Shown here one piece after another: positions 1 to 7,652 of a stretch of DNA of 64,000 nucleotides; the stretch's first letter is position 1; every line of letters begins with the position of its first letter. The stretch is from an uncultured Collinsella sp. (GTDB taxonomy: Bacteria; Actinomycetota; Coriobacteriia; Coriobacteriales; Coriobacteriaceae). The stretch is from positions 1 to 64,000 of the forward strand of contig CAUDNY010000005.1 in NCBI GenBank assembly GCA_958450865.1, written 5' to 3'. The translations under genes and the position numbers were made by a program. Under the pieces are notes generated by a model. The model was not told where the DNA came from and searched no databases. It worked only from the letters and a program-made list of their open reading frames with translations.

Positions 1-851
1 GCCAAGTCGTCAACCTACTTCGAGGCGCATACCCCGATCTTTCGAACTCAAAAATAAGATTTCTAGAGGATGAGGGGCTCATTACCCCTCATCGTACGCC
101 TAAGGGATACCGTCAGTACTCCAAGGAGGACGTTGATCGCCTGGAGGTCATTCTGCACTTGCAGAAGACTCGCTACATGCCGCTCAACGTGATTAAGCAG
201 CGCTTGGAAAACGCCACGGACCTGTCAACGCTCGCCTACGAGGTGGGCTTGCTGTCCGATGTTCCACTCAAGACGGAGCCCAAGGAGACTAAGCAAAAGC
301 TGCATCCCATCGAGACCATTCCCGATATGCTGGGCGTCGAGATTTCGTTTATCCGCTCGCTCGCCGAGAACGACCTCATTCGCATCATCAAGAGTCCGCA
401 GAATCGTGAGCTCGTCGATGGTCGCGATTTTCCGATCATCCGTTACTGCTCCGAGCTGTCACGCTTCCATATCGAGCCGCGCAACCTGCGTCAGTACGTG
501 TCTTCCGCCAACCGCGAGTCCTCGATGTTTGAGCAGGTGCTCGTGAGCATGCTCGGCATGGACACCTCCGATGACGAGCGCGACGCCAAGCTCGAGCGTG
601 CGTTTAAGAAGCTTCACGACCTGACGGAGGGCGTGCACACCGCGCTGCTCAAGAACCGCGTTTTTGAGTCGCTCAACGCCGTGGTCGAAGACGCCGACAT
701 CGATGCACTCGATGAGGAAATCACTCGCTCCGAGTCCACCAAGGCCAAAAACGAAGAGACAGTCGCGCCGGCTTCACACGAGGATTCTCTCGTAAAGCCG
801 CTCAAGGTCGTCGCCCCTTCGCAATCCGGCACCGTCACCGCGGGCAAGTAA
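1..851 (+). CDS. MerR-family transcriptional regulator, 5' end outside window
   Basis: The frame is open from the left edge (codons start at base 3), so the start is missing; TTG at 159 is an internal codon. The visible N-terminal part has a MerR winged-helix signature with RFLEDEGLITP followed by GYRQYSKEDV, and then a coiled segment. A second helical, MerR-like segment (IPDMLGVEISFIRSL) follows at about codon 100, and the C-terminal 60 residues are acidic and low in complexity. Among known families it most resembles the actinobacterial FtsR type (Rv1828-like) that pairs a MerR domain with a C-terminal regulatory domain, but that subfamily call is tentative. It stops 40 bp before apt, on the same strand, so co-transcription is likely. 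The regulated genes cannot be read from the sequence. Confidence 0.75.
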   Translation, partial: QVVNLLRGAYPDLSNSKIRFLEDEGLITPHRTPKGYRQYSKEDVDRLEVILHLQKTRYMPLNVIKQRLENATDLSTLAYEVGLLSDVPLKTEPKETKQKLHPIETIPDMLGVEISFIRSLAENDLIRIIKSPQNRELVDGRDFPIIRYCSELSRFHIEPRNLRQYVSSANRESSMFEQVLVSMLGMDTSDDERDAKLERAFKKLHDLTEGVHTALLKNRVFESLNAVVEDADIDALDEEITRSESTKAKNEETVAPASHEDSLVKPLKVVAPSQSGTVTAGK

Positions 852-891
852 CAGCTGCCGCTTATCCGGCAACCCATTGAAAGGTCATGCA

Positions 892-1422
892 ATGTACGAC
901 TTCGAATCTCAAATCGTCGACATCCCCGACTATCCCGAGCCCGGAGTCATCTTTAAAGACATCACGCCGCTCTTCGGCAATCCCGAGGCGCTCAAAGCCA
1001 TGACCGATGCCCTCGCCGAGCACTTTGCCGGCATGGGAATCACCAAGGTCGTAGGTCCCGAGGCTCGCGGCTTTATGGTGGGCGTTCCCGTGGCCGTCGC
1101 TCTGGGCGCCGGCTTTGTTCCCGCACGTAAACCGGGCAAGCTGCCGCGCGAGACCGTAAGCCAGAGCTACGAGCTCGAGTACGGCACCGATTCAATTGAG
1201 ATCCATGCCGACGCTATCAGCTCTAAAGATACCGTGTTGATTCTGGACGACTTGGTCGCGACGGGCGGAACCGTCGAGGCAACAGGTAAACTGGTGCGAG
1301 ATATGGGCGCAAAGCTTGTGGGCTACGGGTGTATCCTTGAGCTTGCGTTTCTCAACCCGCGCGAGAAGCTCACGTCGACTGACGACGATGTTGAGCTCTT
1401 TAGCCTGGTGACGGTGGACTAG
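892..1422 (+). CDS. apt: Adenine phosphoribosyltransferase
   Basis: Converts adenine and PRPP to AMP in purine salvage in the cytoplasm. The 176-residue protein has the type I phosphoribosyltransferase PRPP loop VLILDDLVATGGT at about residues 112-125 and the APT-type N-terminus DYPEPGVIFKDITPL. I chose the ATG at 892 because GAAAGG lies 7 nt before it; an in-frame TTG at 877 has no ribosome-binding site. The length is normal for bacterial APT. It follows the MerR-like gene on the same strand and precedes the NlpC/P60 gene by about 30 bp. Confidence 0.96.
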   Translation: MYDFESQIVDIPDYPEPGVIFKDITPLFGNPEALKAMTDALAEHFAGMGITKVVGPEARGFMVGVPVAVALGAGFVPARKPGKLPRETVSQSYELEYGTDSIEIHADAISSKDTVLILDDLVATGGTVEATGKLVRDMGAKLVGYGCILELAFLNPREKLTSTDDDVELFSLVTVD

Positions 1423-1454
1423 CCGTTACCCTTAGTTACTGGAAAGGAAGCTAC

Positions 1455-2582
1455 ATGCGCACAGCAAACACGCACAAAAACATGGCACGCTGCGCTGCTA
1501 CGGCAACCCTCGCTTGTGTTTTAGGCTTGGGCCTCGCGGCTCCTGCCTACGCCGATACCGCATCCGACCTTGCCGCTGCTCGTACGAAGCTCGAGCAGAT
1601 CGGTACCCAAACCCAGCAGATTTACGATGAGCTTGCCACGCAGACGCAGGCGCTCGATCAGACTGCCGGCGAGATCACGCAAAAGCAGCAGGAGATCGCC
1701 GATGGTCAGGCCAAGCTCTCGACCTATGTCGCCGGCGAGTACAAAACCGGCGGTCTGAGCTTGCTTCAGGTTTTGACGGGTGTCGATGATCTGAGCGATA
1801 TGCTCAACCGCCTGTTCTACTACGGCAAGGTGTCCGACAAGCAGGCCAAGACCATTCAAGAGGTCAAGGAGCTTAAGCAGCAGCTCACCGATAAGCAGGC
1901 CGAGCAGGAGAAGAACGTCGCCACCACGCAAAAGAAGGTCGACGAGCTTAACGCCCAGCAGGCTGAAGCCCAGAACGTCGTAAACTCCCTGGATTCGCAG
2001 CTGCAGGCCGAGCTTGCCGCAGAGGCCGAGGCCAACGCCGCGCTGCAGGCCGGCATCAACGCCAGCACTGCCGAGAAGGCCACGATGAGCAACGAGACTG
2101 CCGGTACGACCGAGAACACCAACAACGGTGGTCAGACCAGCAATAACAACAACCAGGGCGGCAACACTCCGGCTCCTTCGCCGACACCTGCTCCGACGCC
2201 GCAGCCCTCCACGCCTGCTCCGGCTCCGACGCCTTCTGCTCCGAGCCAGTCCGTCGATGGTGGTTCTGTTGTCTCGCGTGCATACAGTAAGCTTGGTTGC
2301 GCTTATTCCTGGGGCGGAATTGGCCCGAACAGCTTCGACTGCTCTGGTTTTGTTAGCTATTGCCTCACTGGTCGCTATTGCCGCCTGGGCACCACGGGTA
2401 CCTTTATGGGCTGGACGCGTGTGTCCGATCCGCAGCCCGGTGACGTTGTGGTCAACTCGTACCACACCGGCATTTACATCGGTGGTGGTCAGATGATCCA
2501 TGCTTCCGACTACAACACAGGTGTTATCATCAGCTCCGTTGCCGCCGGCATGAACAACAACTATATCTTCGTGCGCTACTAA
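1455..2582 (+). CDS. Secreted NlpC/P60 peptidoglycan hydrolase with N-terminal coiled coil
   Basis: A 375-residue exported cell-wall endopeptidase of the C40 family, expected to cut peptide stems of peptidoglycan. Residues 1-34 form a signal peptide ending in the signal-peptidase-like site AYA-D. About residues 36-200 are a long alpha-helical coiled coil rich in Gln, Ala and Glu (CwlO/PcsB-like). A Thr/Asn/Gly and then Pro/Thr/Ala linker runs to about 265, and the NlpC/P60 domain closes the protein. The catalytic Cys is C296 in SFDCSGF and the His is probably H337 in SYHTGIYIGGG. The ATG at 1455 has GGAAAGGAAG upstream. The coiled coil suggests control by a partner such as an FtsEX-like complex, as in CwlO/PcsB; that is inference. 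Confidence 0.93.
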   Translation: MRTANTHKNMARCAATATLACVLGLGLAAPAYADTASDLAAARTKLEQIGTQTQQIYDELATQTQALDQTAGEITQKQQEIADGQAKLSTYVAGEYKTGGLSLLQVLTGVDDLSDMLNRLFYYGKVSDKQAKTIQEVKELKQQLTDKQAEQEKNVATTQKKVDELNAQQAEAQNVVNSLDSQLQAELAAEAEANAALQAGINASTAEKATMSNETAGTTENTNNGGQTSNNNNQGGNTPAPSPTPAPTPQPSTPAPAPTPSAPSQSVDGGSVVSRAYSKLGCAYSWGGIGPNSFDCSGFVSYCLTGRYCRLGTTGTFMGWTRVSDPQPGDVVVNSYHTGIYIGGGQMIHASDYNTGVIISSVAAGMNNNYIFVRY

Positions 2583-2608
2583 GTCATCTTACACAGCGTG
2601 TGAATGTG

Positions 2609-2644
2609 GACCTCGTGGCTTAAAGTCGCGAGGTCTATTCTTTT
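2609..2644 (+). terminator. Intrinsic terminator after NlpC/P60 gene
   Basis: GACCTCG at 2609-2615 pairs with CGAGGTC at 2629-2635, and the stem is followed by TATTCTTTTG. It lies 27 bp past the stop codon. Confidence 0.75.
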
Positions 2645-2656
2645 GTCTCTAATCTT

Positions 2657-2693
2657 GTACGGCTATCTAGTATTCAAAACTAGATAGCCGTAC
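2657..2693. promoter_or_regulatory. Perfect 14-bp inverted repeat, candidate operator of degV
   Basis: GTACGGCTATCTAG at 2657-2670 is repeated as its exact reverse complement at 2680-2693, with a 9-bp spacer. It lies just upstream of a TATAAT (2713-2718) and would cover the -35 region of the degV promoter. No T-run follows, so it is more likely an operator than a terminator. Its inner half CTAGATAGCC recurs with one change upstream of the facing DUF1836 gene (4335-4349). Confidence 0.65.
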
Positions 2694-2712
2694 ATTCAGT
2701 TTGCAAGATGGC

Positions 2713-2718
2713 TATAAT
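2713..2718 (+). promoter_or_regulatory. -10 hexamer TATAAT of degV
   Basis: A consensus TATAAT sits 30 bp before the degV ATG. No good -35 hexamer is visible 17 bp upstream, where the end of the 2657-2693 palindrome lies, so the promoter may depend on or be blocked by a protein at the palindrome. Confidence 0.55.
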
Positions 2719-2747
2719 TGTTGAGGAACAATTAGAAAGGACCCTCT

Positions 2748-3614
2748 ATGAGCTGGGCACTTATCTCAGATTCAAGCTGTAACCTCCGCGATTGGCAACC
2801 GACCGCGCCCCATACCACCTTTGCATTTGCGCCCCTCAAAATTCGAGTGGGGGAGCGTGAATTCGTCGATGACCTTTCGCTCGATGTACATGAGCTCAAC
2901 TGCGCTGTTCAGGCGGAGACGAACGCTTCTTCGAGCGCTTGTCCCAGCGTAGGGGAGTGGGCCGAGCTCTTCAAATTGGCAGACAAGACCATCTGCATGC
3001 CGATCTCTGAGGGCGTGTCGGGCAGCTACAACGCGGCAGCCACGGCTCGCGATATGGTTCTTGCCGAAGAGCCCAATCGTCAGATTCACCTGGTTAATTC
3101 GCGGGCAGCAGGCGGCAAGATGGACCTGATCTTCTTGCTGTTTGATCGTTATCTTGCAAGCAACCCGGACGTTTCCTTTGAGGACGCCTGCGCTTACTTC
3201 GATAGCCTCGAGCAAAACAGCAAGATTCTCTTTAGCCTGTGTAATTACGAGAACCTTGCAAAGGCCGGACGTATTCCTAAGGCAGCCGGCGTCATTGCCA
3301 ACAAGCTTAATATTCGCATTTTGGGCAAGGCGAGTGAGGCCGGTAAAATCGAACTCGTCGGGCATACGCGTGGCGAAAAGAAGATGCTAAACAAGATCAT
3401 CGACACCATGGAAGCCGAAGGTTTTACGGGCGGCGAGGTCGTTATCGACCATGTCGAGAATGAGGCAGGCGCCCAAGCACTTGCCAGCCGAATTGTGGAG
3501 CGCTGGCCAGGTTCCAAGACTATCATCATGCCCTGTAACGGGCTAGATTCATACTATGCCGAAATGCATGGGCTCATTATCGGCTACGGCATGGGCGTGG
3601 CTTCGGGCCAATAA
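2748..3614 (+). CDS. DegV-family fatty-acid-binding protein
   Basis: A 288-residue DegV (EDD fold) protein. Members bind a long-chain fatty acid and some act as the FakB subunit of fatty acid kinase, presenting acyl chains for phosphorylation. The N-terminus has the family signature ISDSSCNL, and the lipid-site loop GVSGSYNAAATARDM is near residues 88-102; RAAGGKM and NYENLAKAGRIPKAAG also fit. The start at 2748 follows AGAAAGGACC at a good distance. No FakA-like kinase gene is in the window. The gene stands alone with its own promoter and palindromic operator candidate and converges on the DUF1836 gene. Confidence 0.93.
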   Translation: MSWALISDSSCNLRDWQPTAPHTTFAFAPLKIRVGEREFVDDLSLDVHELNCAVQAETNASSSACPSVGEWAELFKLADKTICMPISEGVSGSYNAAATARDMVLAEEPNRQIHLVNSRAAGGKMDLIFLLFDRYLASNPDVSFEDACAYFDSLEQNSKILFSLCNYENLAKAGRIPKAAGVIANKLNIRILGKASEAGKIELVGHTRGEKKMLNKIIDTMEAEGFTGGEVVIDHVENEAGAQALASRIVERWPGSKTIIMPCNGLDSYYAEMHGLIIGYGMGVASGQ

Positions 3615-3633
3615 CGTCCAACCAAGCAAAAAT

Positions 3634-3680
3634 ACGGGCGGGACAAAGTGACAGATGACCCTTTGCTCCGCCCGTTTTAT
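3634..3680. terminator. Bidirectional terminator between degV and DUF1836 gene
   Basis: ACGGGCGG (from 3634) pairs with CCGCCCGT (ending about 3675), and an inner ACAAAG/CTTTG extends the stem. TTTTAT follows on the plus strand, and AAAAAT precedes it, which gives TTTTT on the minus strand. Confidence 0.8.
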
Positions 3681-3687
3681 ACGTCGG

Positions 3688-4299
3688 CTAGCTATTAAAC
3701 CCATTAAACTTTAGATAGCTCATCAGGTACGCCTTCGAAACGAAGGATGAAACCGCACTGCGCACAAGCAGCGACTCACGCGTTACCTGATGCGCCGTAT
3801 CGGGAACCGGCGTCTGCTCGACGGAAAACGCCGAACGAATCGATGCCTCGAGCTGATCGACCACATAATCGAAGGCCGTCGGGGCATCGTAGCTCAAACG
3901 CTGAATGTTAAAGAGTGCCTGCACCGCAGCAATAGGTAACACCTGCTTAAAGAGGCAGATAGCGATCAGGCGGGCAATCTGCTCGCGGCCATATTGCTTT
4001 TTGACCGGAGCAGGCACCAGGCCGACCTTCACGTAGTTATTGATCATCGATGGCGTAATGACAGGGTGCTCAACGCAAATGGACAGCGGCTCCATCCACA
4101 GCGCAACATACTCAATGACCTGGTCGCGGTAGAGCGTCACATTGGGCAACTGGTTATAGCGCGGCAGACTCAACGTATTGAGTTTACGCACGATATCGGA
4201 CTGAATGAATGCATCGGGTAGCACCGTGGGCTGAATATCCTCGGGCTTAATGCTGACCGACGAATCGGACATCGGAATAACGTATTTAGCGTGGTTCAT
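3688..4299 (-). CDS. DUF1836 domain transcriptional regulator
   Basis: A 203-residue protein of the DUF1836 family, which is related to MerR-type DNA-binding proteins. The core (about residues 60-165) has VTPSMINNYVKVGLVP, a helix-turn-helix-like segment, followed by KKQYGREQIARLIAICLFKQVLPI. I chose the ATG at 4299 because GGAGGCCTCTT precedes it; an upstream in-frame ATG at 4368 lacks a Shine-Dalgarno sequence and would overlap the putative operator. Its targets are unknown. The motif at 4335-4349 in its own upstream region is also part of the palindrome upstream of degV, so autoregulation plus control of degV is plausible. Confidence 0.85.
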   Translation of the reverse strand: MNHAKYVIPMSDSSVSIKPEDIQPTVLPDAFIQSDIVRKLNTLSLPRYNQLPNVTLYRDQVIEYVALWMEPLSICVEHPVITPSMINNYVKVGLVPAPVKKQYGREQIARLIAICLFKQVLPIAAVQALFNIQRLSYDAPTAFDYVVDQLEASIRSAFSVEQTPVPDTAHQVTRESLLVRSAVSSFVSKAYLMSYLKFNGFNS

Positions 4300-4334
4300 A
4301 AGAGGCCTCCGTTCGTTTTCTATATTGTATTCTA

Positions 4335-4349
4335 GGTTATCTAGTTTTG
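4335..4349. promoter_or_regulatory. Operator-like motif upstream of DUF1836 gene
   Basis: GGTTATCTAGTTTTG (plus strand) matches 14 of 15 bases of the palindrome side GGCTATCTAG...TTTTG found upstream of degV, seen as CAAAACTAGATARCC on the other strand. It lies 36 bp upstream of the chosen start, beside a TACAAT -10 candidate on the minus strand (4329-4324). Confidence 0.5.
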
Positions 4350-4365
4350 CATACCACATAGCCGC

Positions 4366-4407
4366 CAAGAAAATTGGCGGGACAGTGCGCTGATGCTTCG
4401 TCCCACC
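4366..4407 (-). terminator. Intrinsic terminator after trxB
   Basis: On the minus strand GGTGGGAC (4407-4400) pairs with GTCCCGCC (4383-4376), with one G-U pair, and AATTTTCTT follows. A second small inverted repeat, CCGCCAA/TTGGCGG, overlaps its end. Confidence 0.65.
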
Positions 4408-4452
4408 ATTTAGTAAATTGATAACAACCTTACATAAGATATATTATCGTAC

Positions 4453-5391
4453 TTATCCACGGAGAAACGCGTATGCGCTCGTTGCCGCTATGGCTCCGTC
4501 CGAAACAGCGGTCACAACCTGGCGTAAACGTTTGGAACGGATATCGCCAGCGGCAAATAGACCTGGCGTGCGGGTCGCCATGGATTCATCAGTCAGAATG
4601 CCGCCATCAGGCGCCAGGTCGACTAGATACTCAACAAGCTCGGTATGTGGCTGCGTCCCCGTAAAGACAAAGATGCCAAACGAGCCGGGCTCAAATGACT
4701 CGGCATGAGTTTCCCCAGATGCATTGTCCTTAAAGGTAATCGTCGTTGGCATGGCTTCGCCCGATAGCTCCACAATACTAGTTTGGTACCTAACTGTAAT
4801 ATTGTCCTTTACGAGTACTTTCTGAACAACACCATCGGGCGCACGGAACTGGTCGCGGCGCAGCACGATGGTCACACTGCTGGCAATGTCGGACAGGAAC
4901 AGCGCCTCTTCGCATGCCGAATTGCCACCACCGATTACAAAAACCTGCTTGCCGCGGAAAAACATGCCGTCACATGTTGCGCAATACGAAACGCCACGAC
5001 CGCGATACGTATCCTCGCCTGCGAAACCTGCCGGACGCGGCGTGGCACCCATGCAAGCGATAACGCTCGAGGCCAGCGTATCGCCCATATCGTGATGCAC
5101 CGTAAGCAACGCTGCATCGGCATCGTAATCGATACCCGTAACCATGCTCCATGTAACCTGTGCTCCCAGGCCCTCTGCATGCTGCTGAAAACGCTCGCCA
5201 AGTTCGGCGCCACTCAGGAGCGGGAAACCTGGATAGTTCTCGACCTCATTGGTTGTGGCGATCTGCCCTCCCGACATGCCCTGCTCAATCACGGTCGTCG
5301 TCAGGTTGGCACGCGCAGCATAAATGGCGGCAGCATAGCCCGCGGGGCCGCCACCGATAATCGCAACATCGATCGGCTTATCGGTAGTCAT
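4453..5391 (-). CDS. trxB: Thioredoxin reductase
   Basis: A 312-residue FAD flavoenzyme that passes electrons from NADPH to thioredoxin. The FAD-binding GGGPAGYAAA is at residues 12-21, the redox pair CATC near residues 136-139, the NADPH motif GGGNSACEEA at about 155, and the C-terminal FAD contact TPGLFAAGD near 280. The ATG at 5391 has GAAAGGACGCTTC upstream; an in-frame start 75 bp earlier has no ribosome-binding site. It is transcribed divergently from the glycosyltransferase gene across a 118-bp gap. No thioredoxin gene is beside it. Confidence 0.96.
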   Translation of the reverse strand: MTTDKPIDVAIIGGGPAGYAAAIYAARANLTTTVIEQGMSGGQIATTNEVENYPGFPLLSGAELGERFQQHAEGLGAQVTWSMVTGIDYDADAALLTVHHDMGDTLASSVIACMGATPRPAGFAGEDTYRGRGVSYCATCDGMFFRGKQVFVIGGGNSACEEALFLSDIASSVTIVLRRDQFRAPDGVVQKVLVKDNITVRYQTSIVELSGEAMPTTITFKDNASGETHAESFEPGSFGIFVFTGTQPHTELVEYLVDLAPDGGILTDESMATRTPGLFAAGDIRSKRLRQVVTAVSDGAIAATSAYAFLRG

Positions 5392-5509
5392 GAAGCGTCC
5401 TTTCGTCGAAACGTTGTCGTTCTTTGCGCTCGTACCCAAATTTACGTGAACGTGACACTCATGCACTACAATGATAAATCCGTATTACAAAGCTGAAGGG
5501 GAGTTATCG

Positions 5510-6811
5510 ATGGACCAGGCGCAGACGAGTGACGACGCTCCCCTGCTCACGCACAGCACTCCCCAATCGGAGCAAACCACGCTCCTGGCTCAACAAAAAC
5601 CTCTCGTGACCATCGTGCACGCCTCCGTTGGCTCGGGCCACAAGGCCGCCGCAAATGCGATAGCGCAGGCATTCGACCTCATCCGCGGCACCAATGGCAT
5701 CCCCGAGGATATTGAGATTGAAGTGCTCGATATCCTTGATTTTGGACGTATTAAATTCGACGGCAATAAGACCGCGGCTTCTTTTACGGGAGCCACGCGC
5801 CCCATTTACGACCTGACCTGGCGATATACGCTTACGGGACATCTTCTCTGGGGTGGCGGAACGGCATGGTCGCGAATTATGTTCCCCGCCTTCAACGAAT
5901 ATATTCGTAGCCGCAGGCCCATAGCCGTGGTTGCAACGCACATCACAGCAGCCAATGTTGCCGTGGGCGCCCGCGTAATTACGGGTATCGATTATCCGGT
6001 CATCTGCGTACCGACCGACTACGAAGTCGAGGGATGGTGGCCCCACAAGGACACCGATTTATTCTGTGTTGCCAACGAATTTATGGCCGAAACGCTGCGT
6101 CCGCGCAAGGTGCTCGAGACAAAGATTCGCATTACCGGCATTCCTATTCGCGCCGGATTCGACACGGATTACGATCGCGAGGAAGAGCTAGCTAAGTTCA
6201 ACCTCCCCACCGACAAGACCGTCGTGCTGGTAATGGCCGGTGCCAGCTTGCCTCAACCGTACGTTCGCTTTCGCGCGGAGATGGACCGCACCCTCCCCTT
6301 CCTACGCAGCTTCGAAGACATGCACTTTGTCTTTTTGCCGGGCAAAGACACCGAATATGCCACCCGCCTCAAAACGCTCTTCGACGCCATGAAGCTCGAA
6401 AACGTCACGGTTCTGGACTATGTCGATGATATGGCAGCGCTTATGCACGGCTGCGACCTGGCAATTCTCAAATCGGGCGGACTCACCGTCACCGAATGCC
6501 TGTGCGCACACCTGCCGATGATCCTGCTGGGCAAGTCCTATGGCCAGGAAAAGGCCAACACCACCATGCTCACCGGCATGGGCGCCAGCATGCATGTCAC
6601 CACCGCACGAGAGCTCATCGTTACCCTACGTCACTTGCACGATCATCCCGAATCACTCAAAGCCCTACTCATCAACGGCGAAGTACTACGCCGCCCCCAC
6701 GCAGCCGAAGACATAGCCATCGCAACCATGGAGCTCGTAGGCAAACCCCAAAAGCGCAAAAGAGCCTTCTGCCGCTTCTACTGGGGCGGAAAACCCGCGC
6801 ATATCAGGTAG
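5510..6811 (+). CDS. MGDG synthase-type glycosyltransferase (diacylglycerol glucosyl/galactosyltransferase family)
   Basis: A 433-residue GT-B glycosyltransferase of the MGDG synthase / UgtP group, likely to add sugar to diacylglycerol and make membrane glycolipids, perhaps lipoteichoic acid anchors. The N-terminal MGDG-synthase motif IVHASVGSGHKAAA is at about residues 33-46. The C-terminal GT28 half has LVMAGASLPQP, the nucleotide-sugar site ILKSGGLTVTECLCAHLPMIL and QEKANTTML. The start at 5510 follows GAAGGGGAG; the in-frame ATG at 5471 would run into the promoter region. A TACAAT at 5467-5472 may be its -10. The sugar donor cannot be told from sequence. Confidence 0.88.
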   Translation: MDQAQTSDDAPLLTHSTPQSEQTTLLAQQKPLVTIVHASVGSGHKAAANAIAQAFDLIRGTNGIPEDIEIEVLDILDFGRIKFDGNKTAASFTGATRPIYDLTWRYTLTGHLLWGGGTAWSRIMFPAFNEYIRSRRPIAVVATHITAANVAVGARVITGIDYPVICVPTDYEVEGWWPHKDTDLFCVANEFMAETLRPRKVLETKIRITGIPIRAGFDTDYDREEELAKFNLPTDKTVVLVMAGASLPQPYVRFRAEMDRTLPFLRSFEDMHFVFLPGKDTEYATRLKTLFDAMKLENVTVLDYVDDMAALMHGCDLAILKSGGLTVTECLCAHLPMILLGKSYGQEKANTTMLTGMGASMHVTTARELIVTLRHLHDHPESLKALLINGEVLRRPHAAEDIAIATMELVGKPQKRKRAFCRFYWGGKPAHIR

Positions 6812-6830
6812 GACGGACTGTCCGCTCACC

Positions 6831-6920
6831 CGTGGGAGGGCCCTATATATCATCCCGTGCTCAAACATTCTCGCGTTGCTGCGAAACTGCGCGCGGGACG
6901 ATATATAGGGCCCTCCCACG
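6831..6920. repeat. Large hairpin element 1 with conserved loop
   Basis: Perfect 21-bp arms (6831-6851 and 6900-6920, containing AGGGCCCTATATAT) are extended by TCCCG/CGGGA (6853-6857 and 6894-6898). The inner part holds TCAAACATTCTCGC (6861-6874) and GCTGCGAAACTGCGCG (6878-6893). The same two blocks recur in reverse orientation in the hairpin at 7083-7191. It lies 20 bp past the glycosyltransferase stop. No T-run follows. I do not recognise a named repeat family. Confidence 0.85.
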
Positions 6921-7008
6921 AGAGAGCTGCGTTTACGCGCTAGCGGCTAATCCCAGATTCCCCACCACTAGAACCTGCAAAGGCGAAACCGGAAATTCTA
7001 AATACAGA

Positions 7009-7051
7009 CAGCCAATGCGGCAAAGGGATAGTTCCTTTGTCGCATTGGCTG
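7009..7051. repeat. Third hairpin between convergent genes
   Basis: Arms of 18 bp (7009-7026 and 7034-7051, starting CAGCCAATGCGG) differ by one base and enclose the loop GATAGTT. A T-run (TATTTTTT) lies 14 bp past the stem on the plus strand, so this may help terminate plus-strand transcription. Confidence 0.75.
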
Positions 7052-7082
7052 ACTAGAATGTAATATTTTTTCAAGCGAGTAA

Positions 7083-7191
7083 CCTCCCGCCCGCCTCTCA
7101 CACATATCGTTCCACGCGCAGTTTCGCAGCGAGCAAAGCGAAGCGAGAATGTTTGAGCATGGAATGATATGTGTGAGAGGCGGGCGGGAGG
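7083..7191. repeat. Large hairpin element 2, inverted relative of element 1
   Basis: Perfect 26-bp arms at 7083-7108 and 7166-7191 (GC-rich CCTCCCGCCCG outer part, ACACATATC inner part), then a one-base mismatch and a further 5-bp stem TTCCA/TGGAA. The loop carries GCGCAGTTTCGCAGC and GCGAGAATGTTTGAGCA, the reverse complement of the loop blocks of element 1, plus about 12 extra bases between them. The outer arms share no sequence with those of element 1. It ends 13 bp before the dut stop codon. Confidence 0.85.
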
Positions 7192-7204
7192 GATAAGAGC
7201 GTCC

Positions 7205-7648
7205 CTAGGCGACGCCGCTGGAGCCGAAGCCTCCTTTGCCTCGGTCGGTTTCGTCTAATTCGGCTACTTCTACGAGGTTGACCGTGGGGACTTCTTGGAT
7301 GACGAGTTGGGCTATGCGGTCGCCTTTGTTGATTTGGATGTCGTTGGTGGGATCCAGGTTGATGAGGATAACCTTGAGTTCTCCTCGGTAGTGGGCGTCG
7401 ATGAGGCCCGGCGTGTTGACTATAGACAGGCCCTGCTTGATGGCCAAGCCGCTGCGGGGCTGAACGAAGCCGGCGTAGCCATCGGGCAGGGCGATGGCCA
7501 GCCCCGTAGAGACCAGACGGCGCTCGAAGGGCTTCAGGACGCAGTCCTCGTTGGAGCGCAAATCCAAGCCGGCATCGGTGGGATGGGCGTATTTGGGAAG
7601 CTCGACGGTGGGGTCGAGACGCTTTATGTTGACGGTAATGTTGGACAT
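7205..7648 (-). CDS. dut: Deoxyuridine 5'-triphosphate nucleotidohydrolase (dUTPase)
   Basis: Hydrolyses dUTP to dUMP and pyrophosphate, which keeps uracil out of DNA and supplies dTMP synthesis. This 147-residue trimeric-type dUTPase has motif 1 HPTDAGLDLRS, motif 2 PRSGLAI, motif 3 PGLIDAHYRGEL, and the C-terminal motif 5 RGKGGFGSSG that closes over the substrate. Its ATG lies 4 bp after the nrdR stop, with AAGGTGA as ribosome-binding site, so nrdR-dut are one transcript, probably starting at the SOS-controlled divS promoter. Confidence 0.96.
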   Translation of the reverse strand: MSNITVNIKRLDPTVELPKYAHPTDAGLDLRSNEDCVLKPFERRLVSTGLAIALPDGYAGFVQPRSGLAIKQGLSIVNTPGLIDAHYRGELKVILINLDPTNDIQINKGDRIAQLVIQEVPTVNLVEVAELDETDRGKGGFGSSGVA

Positions 7649-7652
7649 GGAA

